The notes below the pieces were generated by a model. The model made no database searches, had not been told where the DNA came from, and saw nothing but the letters and a program-made list of their open reading frames with translations. The translations under genes and the position numbers were made by a program. A stretch of 64,000 bases of DNA. Origin: Ooceraea biroi. Lineage: Eukaryota; Arthropoda; Insecta; Hymenoptera; Formicidae. Location of the stretch: NCBI RefSeq assembly GCF_003672135.1, contig NC_039506.1:22476497-22540496 (forward strand), given 5' to 3'. Positions 49,953 to 63,227 of the stretch are shown piece by piece; position 1 is the stretch's first letter, and every line of letters starts with the position of its first letter.

Positions 49953-52900
49953 ACTCGCAATCTTATTCCATTAGCGATTCAGAGTAGCTCGCAGTAATGA
50001 CATAACGGCATCATTCCTCTCATGGTGGTACGATAAGTTTTTTACCCCGAATCTCTTCGTCCGTCCTCTTTCAAATTCAGGTCCGGGCGAGTTCGCAGCT
50101 TTGACCTTTTAAAGATTCTTATACGACCTTCCGAGCTCTTCGTCGCGAAAGGGTGAACTTCAGGGACGGAACTTCCGGAAGTCGAGCCGGTCGAGTATAC
50201 CGCCGGCTTCCAACGGAAACTCTCAACGGCTTTATCGAAAATCCCAGATGTTGGAAAAGGACGGAGGACTCGTCGCGCGAGAGAATTCGATTCGCTACCC
50301 TCCCGAGCACTCGGAAATCCCACTTCGCGAATCCCAGTCCCGAAGGTGCAACACGCTTCCGAACTCTCAGACGATAATCAAACGATAAATTTATTTCTCG
50401 TGCTATTGTCGACTGAATTATACCGTTGGATTATTGCAACGACGTCACAAGCACGAGCGATGTAATTTTCATCGCTTTATGATCGTGAAAGGCGCTGGCC
50501 GTACACGGCGGCAGAGGCGGCGGCGTCGGCGAAAGGGGCGAATGTTAGGCAACTGGCCGACAACTGAAAGCTTGGACAGCCACAATGAAACGGTCGGTTA
50601 TCGAGATGGGTCACCATAAACTAGAACGTGTGTTGCTGAGTGCGAGCCAAAACCCGGCGGTAAAATAGCAGTATGTGAGAGCTCGTTCCTCTCTTTTTAG
50701 CTTTTCGCCGCATGCCGGTGTCCGCCTGCCTCCCTCCCGTGCCTCGGTTACCCTCTGGATGCTGGCGCGATCGACCAGTGACCAATATCGGTCGGTTAGG
50801 ATGTAATAAACCCTCGGGCGTCACAGATCATCCCTCCTGCCGTCCGTTATTGAGGCAATATTATGTGACACGGCGTACCTCGGCATATGCATCCCGTAAA
50901 ATGGCACGCAAACGTGAGACGTGCAAGTCTGTACACGCAAACGACCGACGTAATTCACTACGACTAAAGACTGAAGCCTCCCGCCTCCCTTTCCATCCCC
51001 GACGTCATGGCCAGACTGCATAACGTTTCGCGTTCATCGGCTCATTTAATCGCGCGATTACGCGGCAAAGCAAATTCTCGTTACTGCTGGCACGGCAGCC
51101 ATTGAGACCGATGAAAAATCCCTCTTGTTCACGCACATATATCGATATCTTTATGAAAACCTAACTAAAGCATGGTGGGGAAGATATTGTGGCGTTGCAC
51201 GCTGCAAAGTGTGTGCGCAGTTCCGACATGTAATTGTTATAATTTTATGTATTGCATTGTAACATATATTCATCTCGTTTTTTAAGTGTTTTTAAATAAA
51301 ATAATATATTTCAAAACACTTAAAACACAGAACAAATGTATGTTACAATTCAATAAAAGCGAAAGTTGCTTAAAACAATTCTTGAAACAATTATTGATTC
51401 TCTTATTTGTCAGCTGTCAAGAGAACTTACCTCGCGATGCTCGCGTGGTCCTCAATTTTTGTTCGAAGTTGTCCTTCCTGAAGGATTGATTTGTTACCCG
51501 GCAGACGCAAGGCGTCCAATCGAGTATGCAGAATAGAGAAAATCAACTGTCACTTCCTCACGAGCGAATCGATCTCGTTGCCAGGTTTAATCAAGGCCGC
51601 ACGTGTCGCAGGGCTACTTCTCCTCGAGCGACTCACGTATATATCCGTCCAATTCACCGCGAGTCTCATGCAGTCTCACGGAACTTTTGCAGTTACGTGG
51701 AACTTGAAGCTCCACGTTGCGCAATCCTTCAAGGCCGCAAGCTCGACAGTCGATGTGTCGACAGTTGTCGAAGAGCGAAGTTTTATCGCAGTTGTGGACC
51801 GCTCACAGCGATTGCGAGTCGCGACTATTTGTTAACGGGACTTGCCAGCGAATTAACTGAAACTTCAACCGATCTGGGAGCGCGATACGTCAAGCGCGCT
51901 TGCGGTCGCCGCAAGCTTGATAGTTTGGAATAACGTGAGAAATTCATGTGGAACTTGTCAACTCCAATTGGCGTTTCTGGACGTAACAGATGTCGCGCCA
52001 CGGATTCACCGTATTTTTTGTCGCTCGTGGCAGACACCCTCGTCTCTAGAAATGCATCTCGAAGTTGACCCTGCGACTGAAGCACGCGTACGGTTCGGCT
52101 TTTCACGGCACGATGGGTTATTCTGGTTTGCTTATGCGAAATTCCCAAACCTGCAGCCAAAGTGCTCCGATGACATCCACCAAAGTGCCGCGCGATGGAG
52201 ACGGAGAGCCAGAAGAGAGAGGGAGAGAGAGGGAGAGAGACCGCATGTGCTCGCCTGTCGATATGGCATCGAAACGATGCACTTTACCCGTACACTGTTT
52301 ATTCAGTATCAGATTACCTCGAGAGGTGCGGCTTTGCAAACCGCTTTCGCCCGTTTTAATCGTTCAAGCGTTACGAATGTTGCAGGCATCAAGATCATCG
52401 AGATCGTTGACAGCATTGGTGTTCATAGTACGCATCAAACTTTCCACTCCGATTGGATACATGTCAATGAAATTACCCAAAGCGTCCGCAAAGGACTCCT
52501 TCCGAAAATAAGGTGTAAAATTCACCGCGTACATTTCACGATTTCTGCACGACTATAGCGAGATTCGAACACAGTATCTCTTATGACGTATCAGACATCA
52601 GCTCTGCGTGGCGACTCGCACGAGAAGCGATCTTCACCGCGAGCGGACGCGAGCGGAAATGAACGCGATGAACGAGAGATCGTGCAAAAGGCTCGACGAG
52701 CGTTCCGCCAGGAGGAAAACTCGCCAAGATCGAAGTGCGAATCGCGGAGTCCTCTGGACTCGACTGACGGCACGAGCGGGCCACGGCAGGGCCGTTGGGA
52801 CGGAGGGGGCGAAGGGGCTGGGGGCGCAATGCCACCCCAAGATAGAGGGAGAGAAAGAGGGTTGCCGCGAGAGAACAAGAGGGGTGGGCGGGTGTCGGAC

Positions 52901-55900
52901 GCGCCGCCGCCTTGATGCTGTTTCCGTTGATATCTACCTTCCACAGCGCGAGAAAGTCGCGAGGAAGCGAAGGTGGTATGCTAAAGGAAAGGAAGTCACC
53001 ACGGCGAAGGACGCTCGACGTAAGACGGAGGACGACAGGGCGGCACGACTCTATATCCTCCGTCCCGAGTTCTTCCCGGGGAAGTAAGTGGAAATCGTTG
53101 TAGGTCCCCGTTCGCCAAACACGGACGTTTCGTCGCGCGGTATCTCGATATCCGAAATTTCTCCCTTTCCTTTCTTGTCGAGAGGACCACCCCACGCACG
53201 TCTCCCTCTTCGCATTAAATCGCACATTCCGCGACACGAAAGTTCGATCTGTCAAAATGGGAACGTCTCCGCGCCCGGAGACGTCGCTCGGCGAACATGT
53301 TTTACCGGTGTACTGTTCGAAATCAACGGTGTTGGAGGGTTGCGCGGCGCGATTAAAGATGCGATACACGAACGAGCGCTCGTGATTAGGTCAGACGACT
53401 GCTGCTACGTGTCGATGGGAGACAAACGGGATAATCGGGAGAGAAATTCGAGCTTCTTTGCCGAATTGTCCCGCGGAGATGAAATCTGCGTACCCGTACG
53501 ATCAAGCAGGATCTCGGTCTCGTTCGCGACTCTGAAATGAGAATTTATGACACGTTGCTTTCTCGGGAGGGACTGTGTTGCGACGACCAGCCACCAAAGG
53601 AAAACGGCGGAAACGAGATGGAGGCGGACAAGATAATTAATTTTATCGGCATTGAAGGAGGAAGAATTGCAGTTTCGCCGAGGAGGATTTAGCCGGGAGG
53701 GCCCACGGAGAAAGGGAAAGGTACCGGCCAATGGCTCCGACGATCCCATCCACTTCGCGTGTCCCTCCCATCCTCCCTGTCCCGCGCCGGTATCCCCATT
53801 AGCAGGCGGCGCGACGAAAAGGGAGAAATTAAAGCGAAAATAAAGCGGACGGCAAATAAAAATAAAAGCCCTTTCCGCGCCGTTGAGTCAGGTTGGGTAC
53901 CGGTGCCGGCGCGGCAGCTGCATGCACGGGACTCTGGAATAGTTTCATTTACCTACCCGTAATTTCATAGCCTTTCCAACCCCCGTCCTCCCTCCACCCC
54001 TCCCCCGCTCTGCACCGAACTGCCGCCCCTTGCTCCTGCACGTCGCGGTACGCGGTCCCTCACATGATACCGACGAGGAGGCTGCGATCATCGCGCTTGC
54101 TCGTTCACTCCCTGTCTCTCGCTCTCAGTCCGTCAAATGTCTTGGTTTTATTGTGGCCCTCCGTGTGTCCGGAAGTGAAATTCGCATCCGTGGAGACTGC
54201 ACCGTGGTGCCTCCTAACTCGATTTCGCGAGGCACCGGTCGTGCGAGTTCCCGCAATCTCGTTAAAATTTAGTTAAAGAGTTCGCGCGCGCATTGCGCCG
54301 GAAACGACAATATTTGCCAATGTTTAGCAGGTGTATGCATATAAAAAGGGAAGACTGAACATTCACGTGTTCAATGGAAATGATGTTGAAATTAATGATT
54401 TTTATCAGTAGGTTGCATTAAAATCGTGAATTGTGTTTAAGCAGTCCAATATATAGACATGTGGAAATTGACAAAATACAAAATATATTTTAAATATTGT
54501 TTCTAATCCATCATAAATATAATATAATAAAATAGTAATAACAACGCGCTAGATGGGTTTTATTGACTGATAAAGTTTGTACCTTGTCATTTCGTTGAGT
54601 CCCAGCATGATATTCATACACGTAGCAGATTTGATCGAAGTCTTGTCCAAGTAATAACAATATTCAACTACAATACAATACAGTGAATATAAGAGATTGG
54701 AACAAGCGAACAGTCAATCTCGCGATTAATACTACCGCTGCGTTGTACGTACCGATCCCAGCCATGAGGAAAGGCGGGGAGGCGAGCGACCTGCCTTGAG
54801 AAAACATTTTGATTTGCTTTTGCGCAACTCTGTGCAAGGGAACATAAATAAAGGCCATGCGGTAACAGCACGAGAGTGCACGGCGTGCACACACCGTCTC
54901 GCGAATGCATCCAAGAGTCGTATTTCTCGGAAGCCCTCATAGGTAGGTAGGCTACCGCCTTGCCGTCGGAGGAAACCGGGCGAAGTGGTATGCTCGTGAC
55001 AGCTGGAAAATAAATATTTGCACGTATTTCAACGATTAGTCTGTTATAAGCGACGCGGGACAACTGCCAATATGCGACTCTGACGATTACTCAACGCAGC
55101 CCGCCCTTTCCTTCGAGCTATTGCATCGCTTCACCCTCAGCAACAATCTTCTCAACGGCATTTTCGATATTGTGCTCCTGGAGAAAAGTACCGGCCCTTA
55201 AAGGGAAGAGGCTTCTTTTTACGCCCGACGTATCGCGCGTTCGCGTTCTTTCGCGAGGTCGGGCTTTAAACGCGATTAAACGTTGTACACATACACACAT
55301 ACACGTGCAGAGATAGTAATTACAATTTTTATGATGGGCAAGTAAATAAATAAATGAGGAGAAGCGTTATTGCGTAAGAATAAAATTGCCTGAGAGAGTT
55401 GAGATTGTGAAGAGAGAGATGTGCGATCGCGGATAATTGAATAAATTAAATTACATAACCGACTGAGGCGGAGGGGGGAGGAGGGGTGCCATTAATTAAA
55501 ACACGTTTAAAAAAGAAATTCGCGCTCTCGTTCCTGTGGAACGCCAGCCACGTCTGGCAAACGACAACGCGTGGACGTCGCTTCGCTTGATAGGATATGG
55601 CGCTTTCGTCCGGTGCAAATCGTCACGAACGCACCAGAGGCTGCAGGACCGAATTGAATCTCCACGAAATCCCGGTAGGCGTTCCGCGTCGTCGTCATTG
55701 CAGCGGCGTTGCTCCAGTTGACGTTTCAGATTTCCGGCATTAGCATGCGCCGCGCATCGCGCTTCGTCGATGCGTGTCACGTCGTCAGCCCGGCGTCGCA
55801 TTCCTGTGGAAGCGCCCTTAAAGGGCGGCACGTTATGCCGTTTAACCAGTCTCTCTGTGGATCCCTTCCGAAACGATCTCCGACCCGCCCTGCCTCGGAA

Positions 55901-56879
55901 AGGTCACTGATCGCCATTGCGAATCAACGGACCGCGTCGCTCGGAAAGCTGCCGTAGCCTGGCGTCTGCCAATCCTCGATTCCGACGTGTTCGTGAAAAA
56001 AACACGTCAGCGCCAATCGCAAGGATTGTTCCGTTTGAAACCCATGTTTTCTACCGTGTCCAGGTGGGATTTTTTCAGCAGATCCTTTGCAATGTCCTGC
56101 CGAGCGTAGTTAAATGCGAGGGAACAGAGACGACAGATATAGCCCTTCGGTACCACGGTAGCACGGTGGCGGGCCGCGGTGCAGCAAATCCCGTACTGGC
56201 GAACTTTCCAGCCGAGTATTCTAAAAGTCGCCCTTTTAGTTCTGCTTCGAGGCGGCGGCTCGTACGTCTTGCTTACCCCGTCTCCCTTCCTCCCTCCTTG
56301 CGCGGGGCAGCGAATTCTCGTCTTACGTGCGGCAAACTTATTCCACGTAGATCGTCAGGACGAGAAGAAATGACGTTATCTACGAGAGGCATAAGGTCGG
56401 CTGAACGTCGCCGGAAAGTAGAGCCGGCGGATGCTCGCATCCGCAAGATTTAAATCTATTGGAATTGATACCCACTTTCGGGGGAGATTATAGACGGCAC
56501 TCTATACGAAGTTACGTTGTAAACGTAAAGTATGGCCGCGACGTGGTGGAGAGCAGAGTATAAAGCCAAAAGGTAACGGCGCGGCAGGGCATCATCGTCT
56601 TGGTGTTTTTTTCGAGATGGGGTGGCCGCTGCTACTCGGTCGTAGGGATGCAGCGCGGCGCGACGGGGGCGCTAATGTGCCTCCGTGAAAGACTAACAGC
56701 CGCGCCATTTTGCACGAAGAAGAAATACGATGGAAGACACGGCGCATTATGAGATAAACATTATAAACTCCGTTCCGGCGCGGAACTCGGTTTCCAACCA
56801 ACGTCGTACTGCGCGCATAAGTACCTTCGACAACTCTGCGACATTGCTGAACGAAGTAATATCTCAATGTCTCAAAATA

Positions 56880-57065
56880 TCAGTTATATATACGTGACTA
56901 TATGTAATTTTTATTATTGGCATCTCATAGATTGTCGAAGACGTTCAAAAATTTCTGTAGTATTTCATATTCTGTCACATGAAGCGATAATACGATTTCG
57001 TAGTACGTCCACAGTAGCAACAAGAATATCATAAACGAAAGTTTTATATGTCTCTAGGAATTTTT
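56880..57065 (-). pseudogene. degenerate IS630/Tc1-mariner-type transposase C-terminus (minus strand)
   Basis: On the minus strand from 57065 leftward, one frame reads KFLETYKTFVYDILVATV, then DVLRNRIIASCDRI, an in-frame TGA, then EIFERLRQSMRC. The order ...VY...VLRNRI...IFERLRQS is that of the C-terminal end of IS630-like transposases common in insect genomes. The frame is broken and the N-terminal catalytic part is absent, so it is a dead relic. No terminal repeat is seen on its left side. Confidence 0.6.
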
Positions 57066-57336
57066 GAATTGTCTTCGAATATATTGTCTTCAACAATCCA
57101 TAAGTCATCGATATGAGGCTTGCATTAATGCGGAAGAAAATAATTTCCAGCCATTTCTTTAATGAAACTTTAATAAAATGTTTACGTAAATTTTATCAAA
57201 ATTTGTTGTAAATAAAAAGTGTTTAAAACTTGGAAAGCAAGCATTTCTGGATTTATGTTCATTGACTTTTTTTCATCCTTACAGTAAGTAGAACATGTTC
57301 TTAAAGTTTGTCCACCTATTTCTGAAAACCCTGTAT
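57061..57336 (+). pseudogene. degenerate IS630/Tc1-mariner-type transposase C-terminus with 3' terminal end (plus strand)
   Basis: From 57061 a frame reads FLNCLRIYCLQQSISHRYEA, then CINAEENNFQPFL, then TAA at 57160-57162. This resembles the usual transposase ending of QQSI..R..ACI...G..FE.LL. About 170 bases of AT-rich sequence follow, ending in GAAAACCCTGTA next to TA, a plausible transposon terminus. The catalytic domain is missing. It abuts the minus-strand relic at about 57061, so the two lie head to head. Confidence 0.5.
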
Positions 57337-57354
57337 AACTGAACACCCTGTATA
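57337..57354. mobile_element. second transposon-like terminus directly adjacent
   Basis: Immediately after the first ACCCTGTATA end, CTGAACACCCTGTATA repeats the same kind of terminus in the same orientation. It matches the TACAGGGTGT end of the 22.6-kb palindromic element in reverse complement. It is probably the remaining end of an element into which, or beside which, the first inserted. Confidence 0.5.
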
Positions 57355-59791
57355 CGTGTACTTCTATTTATCAATATACGTAATATTTCGGTGTGTATAT
57401 ACAAGATATTTAAATAAATTTAAATATATCTTGTATGCGTCAAATATATGTGTATGCATTAGATATTGCGCTGAACCATCGAGAAAATAAGAAGCCGCGA
57501 ATCTTACATTGTGCAGCTAAACACGAGTCTACCAGAAAGCATCAGTAACGTGAAAGCCTTATTATATATAGAAACGTCTTGTGCAGTTTCGTGGCAGTTG
57601 AAGAGCAGTCTATAAGCGGCGCGCTCTGTACATCGCTATGAAATAACTTCCCACATTATTTATTCACGTATCTCTCTCTCCTTTTCCCAAGTTGGCCGCA
57701 CGATCGACCATTGTCTAGGCGCGGACGTACGTATAGCTATATCAGCAGTGTAACTGTCCGCCAATTTTTCTCAGTGCCAGTCGTATCATACATTGACATT
57801 CCGCATGTTCGTGTCTCAGCCAGAAAATAAAGGAAAATTATAGCTATAAGAGAATATCTAAATGCTTCGAAATTTTCCTGCCAAGCGTTCTAATGATTTT
57901 CCGAGTTTCATCCTTTCGCTCTAAAGCCGTGAGGAGCGACTTATGAATTAGGTATAAGTTTAAATAAATATTATTTGTATGTCAATTCCATTTCGCTATC
58001 ATGCTAGGGAAGTTGTACCTTTAATATAACAAGTCAAAGTCTATGTATAGAATGTGATTCTATTACTCAGTCACGTAACGCTATCGTCTACATCACCGCA
58101 CTCTATCTAATCGGTATTCGACGCTGCGCAACGCAAGAGTTAAATCGTGAAAATCATCTTGTAAAAATTAAATGAATCAAGTGGCGGAATCAAGTCGCAT
58201 TCGCTCGTATTTACATAATTACGCCACAGATGTAATCTGTGCCCGCTAAAGCGCGCCAGTGAAAGAAAGTACGTCGGAACTGCGTTACGCGTCATTATTT
58301 CGTTTTTTCCGTTCGCACTTCCGTTCTGTGAATTATCCCCGTGACAGATCGCAATAAGCTGGGCTCGAATGTTTAATTACACCGCTAATGTAAACGCCCA
58401 ACAAGTTAATAATGCCCGCGGCGAGGGAAGTGGCAGTCTCATTGGTAATATGTCATGTACAACGCGCGTCATTAATATCGCTGACGTGATTATCCCGTGT
58501 CGCTGCCGCTGCACGTATGTAGGAACAAGTTTCTTCTGTTACAGCGCGTAATGAACGCACCCACAGCGGATAACTGAAACTAGATTGGAAATTATTTAAA
58601 GCGCGCGCGTATACATTCCGCCGGACAGATATAAATTCTGCATCAAATCCTCCGACGCAATCTAAAGTGCTATTAATTTAAATTACGAATAGACTCGATA
58701 ACGTTTTGGTCTTTTTATATATCACTCTCCCTCCTTCGCAGTCTCAGCTCTCGAGCGTTGGTAACAAATGGAGTTTCGCGCGCGCACGCCCCATCACGAC
58801 TCTTATTAAAAATAATTCCGGCTCCCGAACTCCGCTTACGCTTACGACCCCAAGATACGTAAGACCGGTAACACGACCATCGACGTTGGCAATCGCGCCG
58901 GAGGATATCTGGAGACGGCTAAATAATACGATAAGGAGCATCGCCGTGTCAGGCGAGCGAGGGTGCCCCGGGAAATTTGTAAACGAAGTAGCGCCCGATA
59001 ATCTCTCGACGGCGGCCACGGCTTTCGCGTGCACGAGGACGTTCCTCCTCCGGTCTCGCGGAAGAAGAGAGACTAACGATGTTCTCGCCCTCTTATCTGC
59101 TCGGTCACGTAGAGGCAGCGGAGGAACGTCCTCTCCTCTTTTGGCTTAAACGGCGGCGGCGCCCCTTTCCTCCATCGTCGACGTCGTCGTCGCGGGCGGT
59201 CCTCCTGCCGACGACGATGCGAAATGCGAGGACGTCAGGGGGATAAGGATCGCCCCGCGTTCCCGGTTAATTTAGCTCGCCAGGAAGTGCCGTAAATAGG
59301 AAACGTCGCGCGGCGCGATTCGCTCTTGGAGTCGGCCGTGTCGCCTCCGCGGAAGCTCTTCCTTCCTTCGGGAAAGACTTGGCTGACCTGGGCAACCCAG
59401 AGGACAGTGACATACGAAGTGGTGTACCGCTTGAGCGGTACCTTGAGCCCGCATTGCGCAAGCGTTCGTGTATGGAATATTCATGTACTGCAATCACTCT
59501 CTCTCTCTCCCTCTCTCGCTGCATCCGCCACGTTTCTCAGAAATAATCCGCCCGCGCAACGTCAACAATCGTCCAGACTCCTCCGATGCTATTCGGCTTA
59601 CTGATGAGCGCTCGCGAAAGCGAGAACATGCAATATGCAGGATATCGTCGGCGCGCATAATACCTGAAGAACGTAAAGTTACAAAGTTAGCGGGAAATTG
59701 GAGAGATATTGTACATAATGCGACGCGATTATCCTCCGGTACAGAGTGTTTCCGCAGACGCAAGAAACGTAACGTTGCCCGCGATCTCCCT

Positions 59792-59804
59792 CCCCCCCCC
59801 CCCC
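59792..59804. repeat. poly(C) run
   Basis: About thirteen consecutive C residues. Confidence 0.9.
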
Positions 59805-61479
59805 GATCGATCCCTCGCATCCACCGCGGAGCGTAACGTAATGTGCGGTAATCGTTTCCTGTTTATTAACCGACACCCCCGTCGCCGCTCGTAACTTCTC
59901 CCTTCGAGTACACCGTGCCTAAAGCATTGTCAAAGTATCTCGGCCGCGTACACCGAGAAGATACCGTACACAAATCACAACAAAGCCGGTGCATTAGCGC
60001 GACATCATCCTGAACCTTGTATAACACGTCCAGTACTCGGAGCGACGTAAACTACCACGGTAAAGCCGGCCGGGCCCCGTGTACCGGCCACGGGAGAGTA
60101 TCGATCGAGGGGGAGGGCGGGGGAGGTGAAATTTACAAACGCCGTTCAATTCCCCTTATAATGGCGGCGCGCAAGATAACCGGCCGCGGCTCGATCGACG
60201 CGGAGATACCGCAAAATGCCCCCGCGACGGTGATTTGATCGCTGCGAAGCGATCGCTTCGCGTAACGAATCGGCGAGCTGCGGCGTCATCAGTGTGGAAA
60301 CGGCGGGCGGCGTATCGTCATGCCCGGTTGTATCAACAGCGCGAAATTCTACCATCCAGCCCATTGGGAGGGAATACAAACACCGCATTGTAGGAAACTT
60401 GGATTTTCATTTGCATACCGGCTAGGAGACGGCACGGAGCGCATACTGCGGAGTGTATTATACATGCCTTCGAATTAGCATACGCTCCACGTTTGCCGTG
60501 ATACAATTAACCGGGTCCGACGTGGAGCAAGCGCGATCTCTTAAATTTCTTCGCCCGGCTATCCGCAAACTCCGGCTGACTCGCGTAGACCGCGAAAAAT
60601 TGCACCTGGACGCGCCGTGTTCCCGGGACTCGTCATTCTCCGAGAGCTCTGCGAGCGAGCGCGATGGAAATCAGCACGAAAAAATAGACATATGATCAGA
60701 GGAATCAATGATCGGACGCGTTGGTATTGCCGACGTCGAGGGAAGCCGTTAATATCGTCGCGGAAGGCGGCATTAATGAAAGGCCTGCCTGTGAACGACA
60801 TCGTTCCGTACTCGGTTTGTCTCTTTTTTTCCCATCCGCTTTCCTGGTTTCCCGGCCGCTCGCGCCGCGGGACGTTAACTAAAGCTTTCAGATCGAGCTG
60901 AAAACTTTAGACATCCGATCGAACTCCGCGCATGAAGATGAATGGGCCGCGAATTGCGGACTAAGTAGGATGTCACGCGGCAGCCCTCCTGCCATTTTCC
61001 ATCCCCGTCCTCGCCTGCACACTACACTGCAAATCTATCTCTCTCCCCCGCGGCATTCTCTCTCCTCGTCCCTGTTCAAACTCCTCTTTGTTTGTTCATC
61101 CTGCACACCGTCGCTCCCTCTTTCTCTCCCTCCCTGTTCTCATCCCTCTGGCCGTAACAATTCTCGTTCCCTCTTGGTTTCTCGCTTATATCAGCGCTCT
61201 CGCTTCGGCCTCGATGGCGTAACAAACGTGCTCGCGCGCGCGCGCGGCCGCATCCATCATGCGAGCCACTTTGTCACAGCGGGATCAACAGCGCTTAAAT
61301 TGTATTCGCGATTCGAGAACAGCCCATAAATTCTCATCGCTGCGCGACGGGACTTCCTCCTTAACACGCGCCCGAACGCCGTGATTCGACGGGTTTTCTC
61401 CTTTCATCCCGCCTTTCTCGCGTCGCCCGTTATATCCCGGTTTATATCCTGTGATTTTATGGGATATTTTCGACAGACT

Positions 61480-61496
61480 CGCGCGCGCGCGCGCGC
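61480..61496. repeat. (CG)n run
   Basis: Alternating CG for about 16 bases; a similar shorter run is at 61230-61243. Such runs can adopt left-handed DNA, but no role is shown here. Confidence 0.85.
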
Positions 61497-63204
61497 TACG
61501 GATCGTACCACCCTGCTGCGCTCCGCTATTCATTAAAGTAATCGCTCGCGAGCGGAATCGATTCACGCGACGTAAATTCTCTAAAACGGGCTCGCAATTC
61601 GAGCATCTCAATTCGAGACGCACGGTTGCATCGTCGCGTCGTCGAAACTCCTTCGGAACGCAGTTTTCATTGCGTTTTCCCGGACTTAACAACTTTCCGC
61701 AGCGTTTACGACAACGTTAGGACACGTAGTCGCGTGTAACGTTTCTTTGAGCCGTGTGTGGTCCACGAGATACTTCGCAGCGACGAAATGTTTATCTGGC
61801 ACAGCGTTACGAGGTAATGTGACTCGAAAGAAGTAACGGACGCGACGTGCAATTTTCAACGGTGCAGCGTGCACCGTGCAACTCGCGACGCAACACGCGA
61901 ATTGCGGAGCTCGTTAATACAACGCAGTACGGGCAATTTCTCTTGAAACATTTCTAATGGCAGCGAGTCAGTCGGATAGTTAGCGCTCAAATACCTGTCG
62001 TTAACTAGAGCAATCTAGCCCGAAGCGTACGGCGAACGTATTCATGAGGGAGTCGAATATATCATGTTCGCGCGCATCTCCCCCTCTCGGCTACGTGTGA
62101 ATGTTCGGGGAACAATGGTTAACGATGACATTTTCGAATCGTGTGCGGAGTACGGCGACCAGTTACACGAGTGCTTGTACAAGGGGAATGTACATAGTAA
62201 TCTATTTGATTTGATCAACGCGCGGCTTGTGTGCTCAGGACTCGACAAAAAGTTATTTTAACCCTAGGATATGTAACTTGCGCCGCATACGTGTTGGCAT
62301 AATGTGCTTTTGTCGCTTTTGTCTATTTATAGGTTTTATTATTTCTACCTGCGCGCGATGTATTGCTCGTACTCGGAATATGCCGTTCTCATATTCAGAA
62401 TAAAAAAAGTTTCGAGAAAAAAAGCGGATGGAGAAATAGAGTGAGGAAATGTTTGGAATGCTTAAAGAATCTTGATTTTAGTAATACTACAGCGACTAAT
62501 GATTTTAAAAATGTATTCGTGCCAGAATTGCATTTTTAATTTAACGATCCCACGAATACCTCGCGACGACACAGCGACGCGTTGGGATTTCTGCATATTT
62601 TCGTGCAAAGTATCCGCGATTTGCTTGAAGCAACCGTTCGGAAAAGGGTATTACCGTATCGATGATTTAATTCACCGCGATTACGTAAAGTTTCGATAAC
62701 GTAAACTTCCGTGCTGAGGAAGGTTAATTGGAAAGCAATGAGCATTCCGGACTAATGCAATCGCGATCGCAATTAGCACGGTTAACTGTATTAATTCTGT
62801 TTCCGATATCGGGACACTTCTGCCGGCCGGCGGCGTCCCCGACGAAAGAACTTTCTTCGACGATGGCCGCGAGGCGGGTCACCGCGAGCGAGTTCCGGCG
62901 TGTACGTGCGGAAATACAGATCCCCGAAGATACGAGCGTGCCTGAACCACGTGCGACTGCGGTTCCGTACTTATGCAATTACTGGAATAGCCTTTGCAAA
63001 TTGAATCTCGACCGCGAGGACCGAGGGTGCCCGGGGAGGGGAAAAAAGTTAACGTCCGCGCTATTACTAGCACGGGGTGGACCGAAAGGGGTAGGCAAGG
63101 GAGAGACACGGTGGCCACCCGGTATTCCCGGGGCTCCTAACTGTTTCCGGATATTGGATATTACTGCTGTCCGCAGACGCGAGGATGTGCGAGAGTTGGC
63201 TACC

Positions 63205-63227
63205 TACGTACGTACGTACGTACGTAC
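63205..63227. repeat. (TACG)n microsatellite
   Basis: About five and a half self-complementary TACG tetranucleotides. Confidence 0.92.

Larger units (their letters stand above)
46559..56849. other. intergenic, no gene recognised
   Basis: Open frames of 100-260 residues occur in 47280-48500, 51490-53750 and 55500-56450, but they are open in several frames and both strands at once and show no domain, signal peptide or splice pattern I can support. AT-rich parts (46860-47100, 49480-49860, 54290-54700) hold nothing recognisable. Confidence 0.5.

Noticed and set aside
51430..51500. Possible minus-strand exon ending in a good donor (GCGAG then GTAAGTTCTC)
   Set aside because: A lone donor with no convincing acceptor, coding potential or neighbouring exon.
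51917..52558. 213-residue plus-strand open frame
   Set aside because: It overlaps other long frames, has no recognisable domain, and includes a purine-rich GAGA stretch typical of simple sequence.
52581..53369. 262-residue minus-strand open frame, the longest in the window
   Set aside because: The same GC-rich bases are open in several other frames on both strands, the composition is Arg/Ser/Pro-rich, and no domain or splice signal supports it.
62064..62261. 65-residue plus-strand open frame with balanced composition
   Set aside because: It is short, has no homologous pattern and no splice or promoter support.
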